Below, one piece after another: positions 10,354 to 22,559 of a stretch of DNA of 64,000 bases. A program made the translations under genes and the position numbers. The DNA is from Asterella californica (Eukaryota > Streptophyta > Marchantiopsida > Marchantiales > Aytoniaceae). Position 1 is the stretch's first letter; the number at the start of each line of letters is the position of its first letter. The notes beneath the pieces are model-generated. The model saw only the letters and a program-made list of their open reading frames with translations, ran no database searches and had not been told where the DNA came from. The DNA is taken from positions 41,167,501 through 41,231,500 of the forward strand of contig JAYKYS010000001.1 of the NCBI GenBank assembly GCA_036924285.1, read 5' to 3'.

Positions 10354-11780
10354 TGTAGTGATGTGAATCATTTCACATAAATTCACCTCTCTGTCAGGAG
10401 TTAGTCTCTTTGAGTGAAGTTAAGACGTCAGAGAAGTCGATTCTGGAGGTTCAGAGCATTGACGGCTACGTGTTACGCTTCTACTTCGACACTTGAGAGT
10501 AAGTAGTCGTAGAAGTTAGCTTAATATTACTCCTAGTCCTTTATGCATATGTTAACACAGTTGTGTTATATGTTTTGAGTCCTAGTAGGTTGATAGTATG
10601 CTATTTATCTTGTTCAAGCATTCGTACGCTTGTGCAAGTGAATTCATACTTATCTTTGATGTTCAAAGTACATAACTTAGGTTTACCATATTGATAGAGT
10701 TTAAGCTCATGGGTTATATTTACTTATCGTCCATGCACGCTTTCTAGCTGGTTTAAGTTATCTTTCAAGGTTGCGTGTCATTTTAGGTAGTTTAAGATTT
10801 ACGTTGGCACTTTAAGGGACTGACGTGGTAGACTATGAGTGAAATTAAGTTACCACATAGATTGGGGCACAAAAGGACAGTCAAGTGGAGCTATGAACTC
10901 CCATTGGTCCATTTTTGTCTTTTGTAAAACTTTAAACTTAGAAGCAGGGGTCTAAAGAGGATTTCGAGCATTTGGTGAGGTCACTGTCAAATCTGAGAGC
11001 ATAGGAAGATATAGCTTGTCGTGCCAGTCACTTTCAATGAAATTCTTGATCGATTTGGAACAATAAAGAAGGAGTTATGCCAAATTGAAGTTCGGATTGT
11101 GTCAGAATTGCATCACTTTTGATGATTTTGCGGTTTTCAGTGTCAATTGCAGCAGAATTGAGCAAATCGCTTTAAACCTTCGTGGTTGCATTCATTGTCA
11201 GCAGGGCTACGACTGTCCAAACTGTTTCAAGTCATTTGAGTGAATGAGTAATTCAGGACGACCACTGAAGTAGAGGGGGTCTGAAAAGCTCTCAATCTAG
11301 AGCAGCAACTTCAGAGAACAAGATCTGGAGAAATGTGTACAATCAGGAGACCAAATTTCATAAAGACGTTCAGCATCTTGTAGACTCCAAATCCTGTAAG
11401 AATCATCGAAAGTGATTGAGCCAATTCTCTGTTCTAGGTCGAAATAGCTATCTGGGTACTAGAAATTACCGTAATTTTCTTACTCAGAACTTTTCTGTCC
11501 ACATCTCGGTGCTTGAATTTGATCTCATGCTGAAACTTCGTGTGTGTGTCTTGTGGGTCTCAGTGGGGTCTCTTTTACATGTAGGAGAAGTTTAGAAGTC
11601 TAAATCTTCACATATTTTTTATTCCTGAGTGTCAAAGTTCACCGTCTGACCTTATCATTACTAGTTCAACTTGATTTTTCGTTTCTTGAACATATCAGAG
11701 GAGCCAAGAGACCTGTATGAGTGTTTTACAGTGCCACCTTGTAACCTGAAGCCTACCCCTTTGAGTTAGCAACCACAACT
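10354..11780 (+). repeat. 3' LTR start and following noncoding sequence
   Basis: The LTR should begin at TGTAGTGATG (10,354), just behind the polypurine tract. I could not find a matching ACA end or a 5' partner in the window, so the right boundary is open. The stretch to about 11,780 has no coding sequence I can support. From about 11,030 it has the low-bias, mixed texture seen in other retroelement leaders here, and it may be the leader of the copia fragment that follows. Confidence 0.45.
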
Positions 11781-11797
11781 AGAAGCCCAACGCTTCC

Positions 11798-12230
11798 TTG
11801 AGTAGATATATACAGTCTTCATGGTCATACCACAGCAAGAAGGTTTCGCCCTTCCCAAGAAACTCTCACCTCGACAATGTGCGTCTAGTTCCTGCAACTA
11901 CTGCAGGACCACAATGCGAATCAATGCTACAAGAAGCAGAACAATCAAAGGCAGCAGTACGACAACAACCTCAGCAAGGTAACAACAACTAGCAAGGCTA
12001 TGCAGTCACAGAGCAAGTCTATTTAGAGCAGTTGCTGATTACAATGCATCAGAGTTATACGGCTTTCGAGCCACAGACTGACTGGGTGATCGACGCCGAC
12101 GTCATCAGTCACATGACTTCTCATCGGGAGTGATTCAGTTCACTTGAATCTGTGGAGACTCCGCAGCTTATGGTGACAAGAGATGACATTAACACTCTGG
12201 TTAGCCGGTGATCTACTAGAGCTTGGGGCT
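11798..12230 (+). pseudogene. Ty1/copia gag-protease fragment
   Basis: The reading, uninterrupted apart from one stop at about 11,990, has a Gln/Asn-rich gag end (VRQQPQQGNNN), then EQLLITMHQSY and DWVIDADVISHMTSHRE (about 12,088-12,138), another stop, and FSSLESVETPQLMV. The pattern W-x-x-D-x-x-x-S-x-H-M-T is typical of copia proteases, where the active site is normally D-S-G-A. Here it reads D-A-D-V, so it is inactive. No integrase or RT follows. A short orphan relic, distinct from all the gypsy families nearby. Confidence 0.6.
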
Positions 12231-12849
12231 ATATCAACAATTACGACAATGTGAAAACAAAGATGAGGAGCTCTTCTCTACTCCTCTATTTATACATTCT
12301 AGGTTTTTACTTTGATATCCTCCGGTAATTCAGCCGTAATTATTTTTATCAGATTTTATTAAGATATTATTTAAGATAAAAGCATTAATCACATGAGCTT
12401 CTTATCTTTTCACATGGACTTATTTCTTCAAAGTCAATAACTTATAGAAAGATTCTGAAATATTCTCAAAGAATCTCAAATTTCCACCCGCTCTACACTA
12501 GGATCCACTAAAAAGGAGACATGTGAAATCTCTTCTTGTATTTTATGCCCCCAAAGTCCATAACTTTAGTCTCACCACTAATATCAAGTCAGAAAAGAGA
12601 TAAGGGATACTTTCCACCTCCTTTCTAACTTTTAGACAAGTTGACAAGATAGTAATGCTCACTCTTTAAGAAATATCTGAATTCTGCCCAAAAATATAGT
12701 TAAGTTTAACCATAACTAAGTTTAGCTAGTCATGACTAACTTGATACCTCCTTAAAGTACTTGAGCAGCAAATAAACATTCTCCACACTTAGTTATAACT
12801 AAATATCTTGCACAAACTTCTTATGTGTAACATAGGTCGTTACAGAACA
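12231..12849. other. Gene-free AT-rich spacer
   Basis: About 620 bp between the copia scrap and the family A scrap. I see no ORF, RNA gene or clear repeat. Only short AT-rich words recur ('aactaagttta', 'ttagttataactaaa'). Confidence 0.5.
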
Positions 12850-14094
12850 TGGATCATCTAGGAGAGAATCTGTTTCTGAGGGTGAGTAAGGAGCTCAAGG
12901 ATTTTTGATAAGTATCACTTTAGAGCGAGATTGTAGTGGTGCGCTAGAAGAGGTACTCTTGCAAGAAGATGAGAGTGTCTTTTGTACAAGGTTTATTGGA
13001 TTTGCTGAGTGTAGGATTGCTATATATACGAGAGTGGAAAATATGAGAAGAAAATAAAAAAGATGTATGCATTGAGAAGGTTTTGCGCGATTTGCGTCAT
13101 TTAGAAGAAAATGAGTGGATTTCGAGTGTTTACTAGGAGATGATCTCGAGGATCCGTTAAGAGAGATTGCGTTACTCGGATGAGAGAGAAGACAAGAACA
13201 TACAAATTCATTCGAGGGAGGTTTATTTGATAATAGAATCATTTCAGCGCTTGAGGTTCTGGTTGAGATAAAGTACAAGATCGTCGATAAAAAGGACCAG
13301 AAGATTCAAAAGGGCAGATCGAATGAGAGGAAGAAGAGCTTACGAGATCCTAGTAGGATAAGGCATAAGTTCTTGAAAGCAACTTTCGAAGAGCTTAAGG
13401 TTGAGATAGATGGTTCACTTCTGCCAGAGGAAGTAGTGTGTTTCACAAAAATACTTTCACGACATGGGTAAGCATTTGCTTTTGAACCTCAGAAGATACG
13501 ATGCGTTGATCCATACCTTGTGACGTCGATGATCATTTTCAAAGTACCACCTGTCATTTTCAAAGTACCACCACCATCATCTAGATGACTTGCCTATTAA
13601 AGGGTGCATGGAGGATGAAAAGATGAAACCTTAGACCAGAGGGGGTGTCGACGATACGCTATCGATCACATTAAAGATTGTGAGAAGATCTTATCTCGAC
13701 TAGAGGAAGTTCATCTCACGCTATCGAGCACAAAGTCTACATCCGAAGTTAGGGAAGTTCTCATCGTGGGTCATCTATGTGGATCCGAGCAATGGGTATA
13801 AACTAGAACAATGTGATAAATAGTCATAAACTAGATCCGAGCAAAATAGATGTTATCCAGAAGATGAAGAAGGTTTACAATTCCTTGACGGAAGTACTAA
13901 GGTTTGTAGATGTATGCGTATTTTATCACATTAGGATTCTTCACTATGCACATGTGACGGATATGTTATACGGGTTATTACGCAAGGGACACCGATTCAG
14001 ATGGGAAGAAGAGCATACAAGAACTGTGCTATCTCCAATTATAACATCCACGTCGGAAAGAAATGCTTCTTTCTCTATATTTAAAGATCTATGA
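12850..14094 (+). pseudogene. Family A pol fragment with the RT core deleted
   Basis: From 12,850 the sequence follows 50,265-51,870 of the large element in order: end of protease, the spacer domain (CRIAIYTRVENM, ENEWISSVY), the RT lead-in (LEVEIDGSLLPEEVVCFTK-like near 13,400), then a jump at about 13,565 to LDDLPIKGC. It continues through CRRYAIDHIKDCEKILSRLE (13,640-13,705) and an RT thumb-type ORF (13,813-14,094; VYNSLTEVLRFVDVCVFYHI). About 440 bp of RT palm, compared with 50,995-51,440, is missing. A short direct repeat, 'attttcaaagtaccacc' twice, sits at the junction. Many stops. Confidence 0.7.
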
Positions 14095-14407
14095 TGTTGC
14101 CACTGCTTGAAGCAGCATAAGGTCTTGACCTCTTGCCTTGATTTATGAGGCTGAACACCTTTGACCGTGAGCTTTATGCTAAACCTGGTTGTTGAGAGGG
14201 CAAGGGGTGGAGTTTCTGGCTTTTCGGCTCAAGTATACTCCTAGTTAGAGGAGTTCGTCCGAAATGCCTTTCCAGTAATATACAGAGGGAGATGGTTACA
14301 GGCTTGTTTAACACACGTAAGACCGAGTCTTTGGAGCTCCGTTGCAGATACAAGAATTTGAGGTGCCCAAAAATTTCACTAGGCTACGCTACTACTGTTC
14401 TGCTCCT
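14095..14407. other. 3' flank of the dioxygenase gene
   Basis: About 310 bp between the family A scrap and the dioxygenase stop codon. It should hold the dioxygenase 3' UTR (read on the minus strand) and is otherwise featureless. I see no convincing AATAAA on the minus strand within the first 150 bp. Confidence 0.4.
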
Positions 14408-15595
14408 TCATGGCCTGAGCAGAGCGTAATCGTAAAATATCTTCTTCGGTAACATTTTTTGGGGGTCTTGTGACCTTCGAGCAGCAGCAACCTTCTCACG
14501 CAAGTTTTTCCATAACTCGTCGTAGGTGAAGGGCTTGAACCGCTGTGGATGCTCATCATCGATCAGTTGGGACGGGGCTTGCACCACCAATGGTGGAGTC
14601 GTGAGATAGATCCATGAAATGCGCTGTTGGGTGTTATTAACTTGAACACGGTGCACTACGCTCTTTAATCTGCCATTAGTCCAAGCCTCCAGAGAATCTC
14701 CGACGTTGACGACCAGTGCTCCTGGTATGGGAGAAACGTCTACCCACTGATCACCTTTCTTTGCTTGGAGGCCAGAGACCTCATCTTGAGCCACCAAAGA
14801 CAACAGGTTTGGGTCCGTATGAGCTGTTAAACCAAGGACGGGCTGTGTTCCGGGGTGCGGCGGATAGAAATTCACTCGCCAGTAGAACCGTTTCTCGTCG
14901 AAGCCACTTCGGAGCTGCTCAGAGAATAAGGTCGATTCAAGACCCAGTCCTTCAGCGAGGATCCCGAGCAAGTTTAACCCTAACTCATCCACGGTCCTCA
15001 GATACTCCTGTAAACATTCCACAAAACCTGCATTTCCATTTGGCCAGACGTTGTTAATCATAGATTTTGTTTGGCTCCATGGACTAGCATACGCCAGATT
15101 TTCTCTCCAAGAGTTATGCAAGGGCTCGGGTTGTAGTTTGCGAAGGTACCCTTGCTGCTCGGTGTGCTGCCCTAGTTCAAGATTCACTCTCTCTTTCACC
15201 TCCGAAGGCAAGGAGAAAAAGTCCCTAGCTTGCTTGTTCAGCTCATCAACAAAATTCTGCGGGATACCGTGGTTCACAAGTTGAAACATTCCCCACGTCT
15301 CACAGGCTTGAGTGATCTCCTTGACTATCCTCAGCCTCACGCGTGCATCCCCATCGGCAAGATCTGTCCAACCACTGAGATCAACAACCGGCACCTGCAG
15401 CTTGGACTCGTAGTCTGCAACTTGAGCAGACTCGTCGTTCTCATTGGCCGCCACAGATTCAGTAGCAGCTAAGCGTTCCAAGCGGAGTCCAAGTGAAACA
15501 GCATCGTCACTGCTGTGTGCAACATCAGCTCGCTGGAGGTTACCTGCGGCCGTCATGGCACTAGCTGTATTCTTTGTATCCCGCACAAATCTCAA
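14408..15595 (-). CDS. 2-oxoglutarate/Fe(II)-dependent dioxygenase (plant DOXC type)
   Basis: An intact 395-codon ORF without introns. A DIOX_N domain lies at about residues 67-180 (VPVVDLSGW, WGMFQLVNHGIP). The jelly-roll 2OG-FeII_Oxy domain lies at about 235-335 with the iron ligands H259 and D261 (HTDPNLLSLVAQD) and H315 (VVHRV), and the 2-oxoglutarate anchors R325-I-S327. Y244 (NFYPPHP) is the usual substrate-pocket tyrosine. These enzymes use O2 and 2-oxoglutarate to hydroxylate or desaturate specialised metabolites or hormones in the cytosol, but the motifs do not settle the substrate. A start at M14 (15,556; context gccATGa) gives 382 aa, closer to the family norm of 330-380, and has a better context than the first ATG. 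All key residues are present, so it is probably a working gene. Flavonol synthase/LDOX-like, S3H/DMR6-like and GA-oxidase-like groups remain possible. Confidence 0.93.
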   Translation of the reverse strand: MRFVRDTKNTASAMTAAGNLQRADVAHSSDDAVSLGLRLERLAATESVAANENDESAQVADYESKLQVPVVDLSGWTDLADGDARVRLRIVKEITQACETWGMFQLVNHGIPQNFVDELNKQARDFFSLPSEVKERVNLELGQHTEQQGYLRKLQPEPLHNSWRENLAYASPWSQTKSMINNVWPNGNAGFVECLQEYLRTVDELGLNLLGILAEGLGLESTLFSEQLRSGFDEKRFYWRVNFYPPHPGTQPVLGLTAHTDPNLLSLVAQDEVSGLQAKKGDQWVDVSPIPGALVVNVGDSLEAWTNGRLKSVVHRVQVNNTQQRISWIYLTTPPLVVQAPSQLIDDEHPQRFKPFTYDELWKNLREKVAAARRSQDPQKMLPKKIFYDYALLRP

Positions 15596-15730
15596 ACTTC
15601 ACACGAACTTCTGCTTGAAAACTTGGCAGGCAGACCAGGAGACAGAGTAGAAACAGCTCCACAAGCCGGGCCGACGACCAGGGTCTACTAGATCACTTCC
15701 CCCAGTGGATGATCCGCAAACAGCGTCTTA

Positions 15731-15747
15731 ATGAATGAATGAATGAA
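15731..15747 (+). repeat. (ATGA)4 microsatellite upstream of the dioxygenase
   Basis: Four copies of ATGA plus one base, about 140-180 bp upstream of the two candidate start codons of the minus-strand dioxygenase. No clear TATA box was seen between it and the gene. Confidence 0.7.
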
Positions 15748-15759
15748 CATGCGCGGCAT

Positions 15760-17600
15760 GAAAGTTTACAGGGACCCAACAGGAAAGCGAAGAAGTGTAC
15801 CTTTCAGTCTGAGAACAACGATATTCAGCGGTAAACGAATGTCATAGTCTTATTGTGGTCATGAGCGTCCACTGATAGAGATCTAGAACCTCACTGTACT
15901 GGAAGGTGAAGCATTTCATTCATCGAGAGATGGGTATTGCTGCTTGTGATAGATATGTAGAAGCTGTCTAGCGAATTACAGATAGTGGATATTCCTCAGC
16001 CCCGTCAATGCGGTGTGGAGATGCGAAACTGGCACAACGTCGTCCGTACTGATGAAGTGCTCTGAGAAGAGAACAAGAACTGAGCAACTCTGTGAATCTC
16101 CAAGGCTCCGAGGCGTTTGCCCATTGTAAGGAACTTCTCAAAGAACTGCCTGTTTGTACTCGTAAAGCCTCGTGTTTAGCTTGTAAAATTCCCTTCGACA
16201 TCAAGTTCACAAAACAAAGTTGGAAGGTACTGCCAGGTCTAGTGCCAGGTCTACCATGTCCTGGTGTCACGAAATTTTGGCAAGGTCGAAGTTCGGTAGG
16301 TTCTTTTTGCCTCCTAATACTCCGATACAACAGAACATTCGGACTGCAACTCTGCTCCCGGACAAATTAGGAGCCGGATAGATGCGATCGTGTTGTCAAC
16401 CTATCCTGAAAGACTATCATCATGCTGCAGTCGAAGGTTTCATCTCGAACGGCTCCCAAGGCACTTCCACGTCTGGTGCTGCGGTGGCGGAACGAGTTGA
16501 TGGATCAGTATATTCCCGAGTAAAACAGACTTATGTTACCAACTTGGACCGGGGCGTTTCTTTGGCAGTTACGCGACTCTCCTCGCATTTGGGCATTTGG
16601 GAAGATCAAATATTGTCTCCCAAGAGAAGTTTCCATTACTGTCACGTTCGTGATTCGACCTCACAATGTGGAGGACGGCGCGAGGAATACGTCGATCCAG
16701 GCACGGCACCTCTGCTTAGAGTGGGAAACGAATCAACACGCGCTGATGATTCCTAACCGGAAAAGGAACTGTGCTATAACAGAATTGATCACAGTGTTTC
16801 TCTACGTGCTCCGATCAAGGTGACTGGTTACTCATACTGCAGACATTCTCTGATTCTCTACAGTGGACGTCTACTCCTAGACTAACCAGCAGCGCCGATG
16901 AGCTTTTGGGCAGCTCTGAAGTCCGGTTGAACTGGACATGCCAGCTTCCATAGAAATCGAAGGTTCGGTCTCTACGTTGCTCGAATCAAGAATTCGTGAT
17001 CAAGCAGAGGTTTCTTTGGTTACCGAAGTACTGGAAGATGTCCTCTGAGGATAGGTTTGGGTCTGGTCTTGTTAGACAAATCCTCAATACCCGGAAGATA
17101 ATGCTGTAGAAATGGTAGATGATGGATTATATTCATCTTCAGAGCTTGGACTGAAGGCAGAAGTAACGGCGTAAGAGAGTCCAAACGCCCTGGAACCCGG
17201 TAACAAGGTAAATTTGCTAAACCATTTCTTCAGGTCCCGACTGCCAAGCTGTTTTTCACGCCACGTGAGATAACGCTCCCTCTTCCAGGTGAAGCCGCCT
17301 GTCGAAAACTGAGTTTCGTGGAGAGGCCGGCCAAGTGCGTCTTATTGCGCTGGGGCCTGGTCACCAATAGATGGCAATGGAGATTCGCGACTCCAGTAGC
17401 ACTTTACAGAAAGCAGAACGACGTGACTACCGAAGATACTGCCTCTGTTTCCTTCCCAAAATGTGACGAGTGTAAGACAGGCTTCAGTTGATTGTAGTCG
17501 TCCAGGTAAGATGGATGCCAACAGGTGTCTCTTACTGCGCTTCAGTTTCCGTCCGTTATACGCAGTGATTAACCCAAGAGCCATGTGGATACGACATAAT
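15760..17600. other. Dioxygenase 5' flank, no gene recognised
   Basis: This stretch has a more balanced base composition than the DNA to its right and holds ORFs of up to 124 codons on both strands (for example 15,968-16,330 minus, 16,382-16,756 plus, 17,342-17,584 minus). None has a recognisable motif, low-complexity pattern or neighbour support. It could be promoter or 5' UTR sequence of the dioxygenase, or the remains of an older gene. I cannot tell which. Confidence 0.4.
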
Positions 17601-20600
17601 CGATCCGGACTTTAATGCTACATCTCATAGTGTTTAGCAAGTAAATTGTCCACGTTGAGTAGTCAACTGCAGTCCAAGCAAATCCATAACCCCGTAATAA
17701 GATTGAATATTGATGGTACTCCATTTTCATCATACTTTTGGACGTTAGTAACCAAAAGTATGTAGTAATCACTTCATATGCGAAGTAAGATATTTCACGC
17801 GGTTGATTTTTGTTGATTTACTCGTCGTTTGTGACGAATTTCGTATCTGTGTGAATAGTTAAACACCGAAAATGAGGAATGCGTGATTCAGACACAGAAC
17901 GACACTGTAATTTGTAACAAACTTACTACTTACTGATAACAAAAACTGTTCTCATTCCAAATCATTAAGTATGAATGAACATATCAATACGATAATTTTA
18001 AAATGTGCGAATGGATCGTTTATGAACAGAAACATGTCATCGCATGTTACCTATGCACAGAATGAATGGTTACTATGATATTTAGCATTATACCTTTCTA
18101 GTCAAGCAAGTTAGTCTCATAGCAGAAGGACAAAAAGTGCGGACGTCTCATGAACCTCAATGTTACTTTGAGTGCGATATACTGTGATGAAAACCGTATT
18201 TCATTAACGATATATTAGTTCAAGTCATCAAAATTCTGATGCGACATTTCAAAAGATCTATTGTTTATTGATCACTCCTGATTTTCCATCTTTTAAAGAG
18301 AGAGACATGATAGCAAAAGTCATCACTGCTGTTTGAATGTCACTCTATTGTAACTCCAAACATACTCTACTCATCCATGAGAATGACAGATAGATAAATA
18401 ATCAGACTCACACACTCTAAGACTTATGTAGCTTGCAAGAACCCGATGAAGTAAATAGCAATAGGGGTAGAATGTGCGCTAATTTGACGTCTGGAGTTAA
18501 CCAAAGGATAGACCCACTAGACCATAGGATGTCTAATTTGAAGCACATGTATTTTTCCAGGTATGGGTCTCCAGGCATGTATTGCAATACAGTCAATATG
18601 TTCAATATGTAGTGTGATATAATCTAAGTGTATAAGATTATTTTAATGCGGGACCGAAAGCAATTTCTAAAGTTTAGAAATAGTGAATATCTAGGAGATC
18701 ACAAGAAGTAAAGAACACTAAGAATATGATAATGTACGTTTGTTGAAGAATTAATCAACAATCAAACAGAAGAGAACAACAAAGCAGTAAAGCACTGGCA
18801 AATTTTTTGTCGAGCAGTGTAATATCAAAGACAAGCGACATGAAATCATGATGTCGTGTTGTGGTACAACTCCCATGTGAATTTGACATAGAATTCATAT
18901 TGTCTTCTTCTCTATGTTCCGCGAGTCTTATCGCATAACTCGTCAAACAGTGTCATAGGTGTCAATTTCATGATAAAAAGGTTGCATGAGAAAAAATAAA
19001 CTTAAAGCTCTTTTTGCTCTCATTGGTCCTTATTGGACCAATGATATTCTATTCGTTCTAACCGATTTTTTTTATGATTTCAGGAGGTTTCAAGAGGTCA
19101 TTTGTGAAAAGAAGGATACGTTTGGAAAACTCTCGAGCGGAGCTACAGTTGAGTTGAACATCGATGGATTTCAAGGAGAGAGAGGGCAGTATGATCGATC
19201 AAGTGGAAGGGTGAAATTCGTTCTTATTGTTACATTTTTGGTTGTTTCTCGAAACCTGTGATGATTTTTTAGGAGCTATGAGTTGGGTTGGAGAGTTGAA
19301 GATGAGCTGCTCGTTTTGATATCAAGTGGTATTGAATCTTGATTATTCTGAATCGTCAATTGATCAGCTTATATTAGAAGGTGTGTATACGACATGAAAG
19401 ATATTGCGAATTGTGACAATGATGAGGATTGCAAAATTAAAAAAAATTCGACCCTTTTGACAAAAAAAGTGCTTACGCACCTTCGGGCCTGACTATATCT
19501 CGAGTTCTAGGTCGAATTTCTGAGTGAAGATTGAGGAATGTCATGTTTGTAAGAACTTTGAAGAGTTTCATCTTGGATGGTTGAACAGGTCATTAAATGT
19601 CTAGGATCAAACAAACATGGGTTTGTAAAAGCTCTCTAAAGTTAGTTATTATCAAACCTAATCTGTACTAACTTTGGGATGCTTAGAATACAAAGGTATG
19701 TTGCAAGATGAATTGAGACTCAATAGATATATGAATATGGATGCAAATTGTAGTCGAGTTATGAAAACTAAATATGTAAAAGTGTGAAATTAATGCATCT
19801 TTCGTTTCTTGTAGATAAAGTTGTGGTGGTCATTTTGATGTGAGACAAGCTTTGTTGGAAAGCTTATAAAGTTGTGCATCTAGTGATCTATTTGTAATGT
19901 CGATTTTTGTAACAAATACATAACCTTCGGGTCACAACAAAGCTCTAACCTTGAATCGATAGTGTGAGATTGTTTAGGTGAGAAAGAGAGATAGATAAGT
20001 CTCTGGGCTTGAAAGTTAAAAAAGTGATGCAGAGCCAGCAAACTAAAACGATCAAAAAAATAATTTATAACATGTGTTACAAAAGCTAATGCCTCGCTAA
20101 TGCACTGCTATGCGTGTGCTCATGCTCACAAACCCACTGCAGGAGTGCATTATCATATACACTGACCTATACAGTGATTATCACAGTAGTACATTCTAAC
20201 AGTTTTCTGCAAAAAAGATCACTAACGGATATGTAAGTGTACGTACATAAATACAGTATAGACCATGAGTTAGTTGATACGGAACTCAAACGACAATATA
20301 GAGAAATATATCCGAAAACGTTTTCAGAACCCTAGGCCTTTTCTGTAATCTTTACAAGGGAGTTTTGAACAGTAGCGCAAGCTGACCTCCTCATCTGTGC
20401 AATCTACCGTAATCATATTTGGTGAGAGTAGGGAAGAGTGATCGAACCAAAATGGAAGAGATAAGAAGAATTCTGAAAACTAAAACCTTTAGTAGGAGTA
20501 TAAAAACATGAAAGTTAATGTTCTTCTTTTTCTCTCATTTTCTTTTGTATCTGAAAAAAGATTCTATTTTTTCAAGAAACGCGAAATTTTTATCTTAATG

Positions 20601-21740
20601 TTTCTCTATCAATACTAAGTAGTTTGCTTTGAGATGAATCATAACTTATAAAGCTAGTGAATAGCTAATTTGATTCTTTGTTTCACAAATTCCAAATTAA
20701 GATGATTACGTAATCACATTGATCATTTTCTGCATAACGGTTAAATTTCTCAGTTCTCTGAAGGAAAACCTACGAAATAAGTATTCTGGGTTACCATGAG
20801 CACTTGTAATAATACTCGGGGTTAAAACTTTAAAGTAAAGAAATATTCATCCAAAGATAGGTTTTAGAGTATTAAATAATCTTTTTATTAATTTATATAT
20901 CTCTCCTTTATTTTTATAAATAAAAATAAAAATATTTCAAAATATTTCTCCTTTATAAATTTTTCACTTCAATGTTTCAACACCATATAAATCTTACGGA
21001 AGACCAAGTTCGATTCGGTAAAACTGGTTTCAACAACCAAACAGAAAGAAGAAAAATAAAGTAGTGTTGAGAAGCTATTTATTTCACGTTTTTCCTACTT
21101 GGGTATTACTCTATGAAAATCTATCCGTATTTATCATCACATCGAAATAAGTGCACTGAGTAATCAGTATGTTCACTCGGGGAGTTTACTTGATGTATAT
21201 TACTAAACCTTTAAGTTAAATGTGACTAAGAATACACTTCAAAAATACTTTTTGAAATATTATTTAGTACTTAATAATTAATAAAGAAATTAATTATTTC
21301 TAATTATAATATAATGAAAAAAATTTGAATGCATAGATATATATATATGATGAAGTATGTAATATGTTATGTTCATAACTTCATATGATAATTATTCTAA
21401 ACTATAATTTTTAAATAGATTGTAAATGTTATTAATTTCAGTTAATTACTTTAGTAGACACTGTAATATACCATCGTCAGTTCATGTACATCACTTCTCG
21501 TATCTTCAACATGAAGATATTACTTCACGCAGAAACGGAGACTAAGAAAGATGGAGCACAAAGTTTTGATGCGGCTATGCTTCAAGGCGTAGATTACTTT
21601 GAAGAGGTGGCGTCGATATGAATCCTATACGTGTTATAGATTCTACAGTTGATCATGTGCTCCGTTGAGCGGACCAAACTCTTATATCATGACATGTCTT
21701 TATATATATATATTTGGAGATTTGAAGTATTTACATGTGG
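17601..21740. other. AT-rich intergenic DNA
   Basis: About 4.1 kb of AT-rich sequence with runs such as 'taattataatataatg' near 21,300. The longest ORF (18,986-19,261 plus, 91 codons) has no motif I know. Near 18,852-18,905 there is a TGTCGTGTTGTGG word followed by sequence resembling 39,181-39,240, a possible LTR end fragment. I see no tRNA, rRNA or conserved gene. Confidence 0.5.
19020..19044. repeat. Perfect hairpin, 10-bp arms
   Basis: TCATTGGTCC at 19,020-19,029 is followed by a 5-nt loop and its exact reverse complement at 19,035-19,044. It is one of five perfect hairpins scattered through the noncoding parts of the window. It lies inside an unsupported ORF. Confidence 0.6.
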
Positions 21741-22300
21741 ATTATTCTTTTTGTTCGAGTCATCATTAACTCCGGTCGTCTTACGATGAGCAGCCGGTTC
21801 TCTTATGTCTCGGTCGTCTTTATCACATATTGTTTTACAATGAGCAGTTAGTGCTTTTAAATGAGCGTCCTAGAATGGGCGACCGTTTCACTTTAGTCTC
21901 GATCATCTTTATCTCTTATCGTTCTACAATGAGCGTTGGATGCCCTTAAATGATCACTCTGCAATGAGTGCTGGACGTTCTTAAATGACCGTCCTTAAAT
22001 GGCTTTTCAGCAATGAGCGTTGGATGCCCTTACCCAATCGTTCGATAATGAGAGGCCGACGTTGATAAATAGATGCTCATGATAAGACGGGTGCTCATAA
22101 ACGGTCGTCCTATAATGAGCAGCCGGCGACCTTAAATGGACATCCATGAATGGATAGACGCCCAATAATGAGTTGATGATGGTTAGTGAGCACCCATGAA
22201 TGGACGTGACCCTTAAACGATCATCCAGAGTGAACGGCCGGTGTCCTTAAATGAACGTCCATGAATAGATGATTGTTGTCTTTATGTCCATATTGTTTAG
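21740..22300 (+). repeat. Degenerate short tandem repeat block
   Basis: About 560 bp built from variations of a few words: 'aatgagcgttggatgccctta' (21,929 and 22,013), 'atgagcagccgg' (21,787 and about 22,117), 'ccttaaatga' (many), 'catgaatgga' and 'cggtcgtc'. The spacing is irregular (about 34-84 bp), so this is an old, scrambled tandem array. It is richer in CG dinucleotides than the flanking AT-rich DNA, like the blocks at 39,850-40,320 and 60,600-60,950. Confidence 0.55.
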
Positions 22301-22559
22301 AACGAAAACATTTTGATATTTACATGAGTGAAATAACAACATGCTCTTGTTATTTGTAGAAGCTAAAGGCGTCGGTCACCCTCTGAGTGATCACGTATGA
22401 CACCTTTATGTGTAGACTCCATATATTTTCATATTTTGACATTGGTGGACGTTGCACACTGCACACATTTTCAGAAAGACATAAAATGTTTATTTGATCG
22501 TGTAAATTCTTTAATATATAGTCAAAATTAGTAATACTTACTCTAGTTGAGATTTATAA

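Noticed and set aside
14716..15472. Plus-strand ORFs across the dioxygenase
   Set aside because: Antisense shadows of the intact minus-strand dioxygenase, with no motifs of their own.
18986..19261. 91-codon plus-strand ORF in the AT-rich region
   Set aside because: No recognised motif or neighbour, and it contains a perfect hairpin near its start. Kept out of the gene list.
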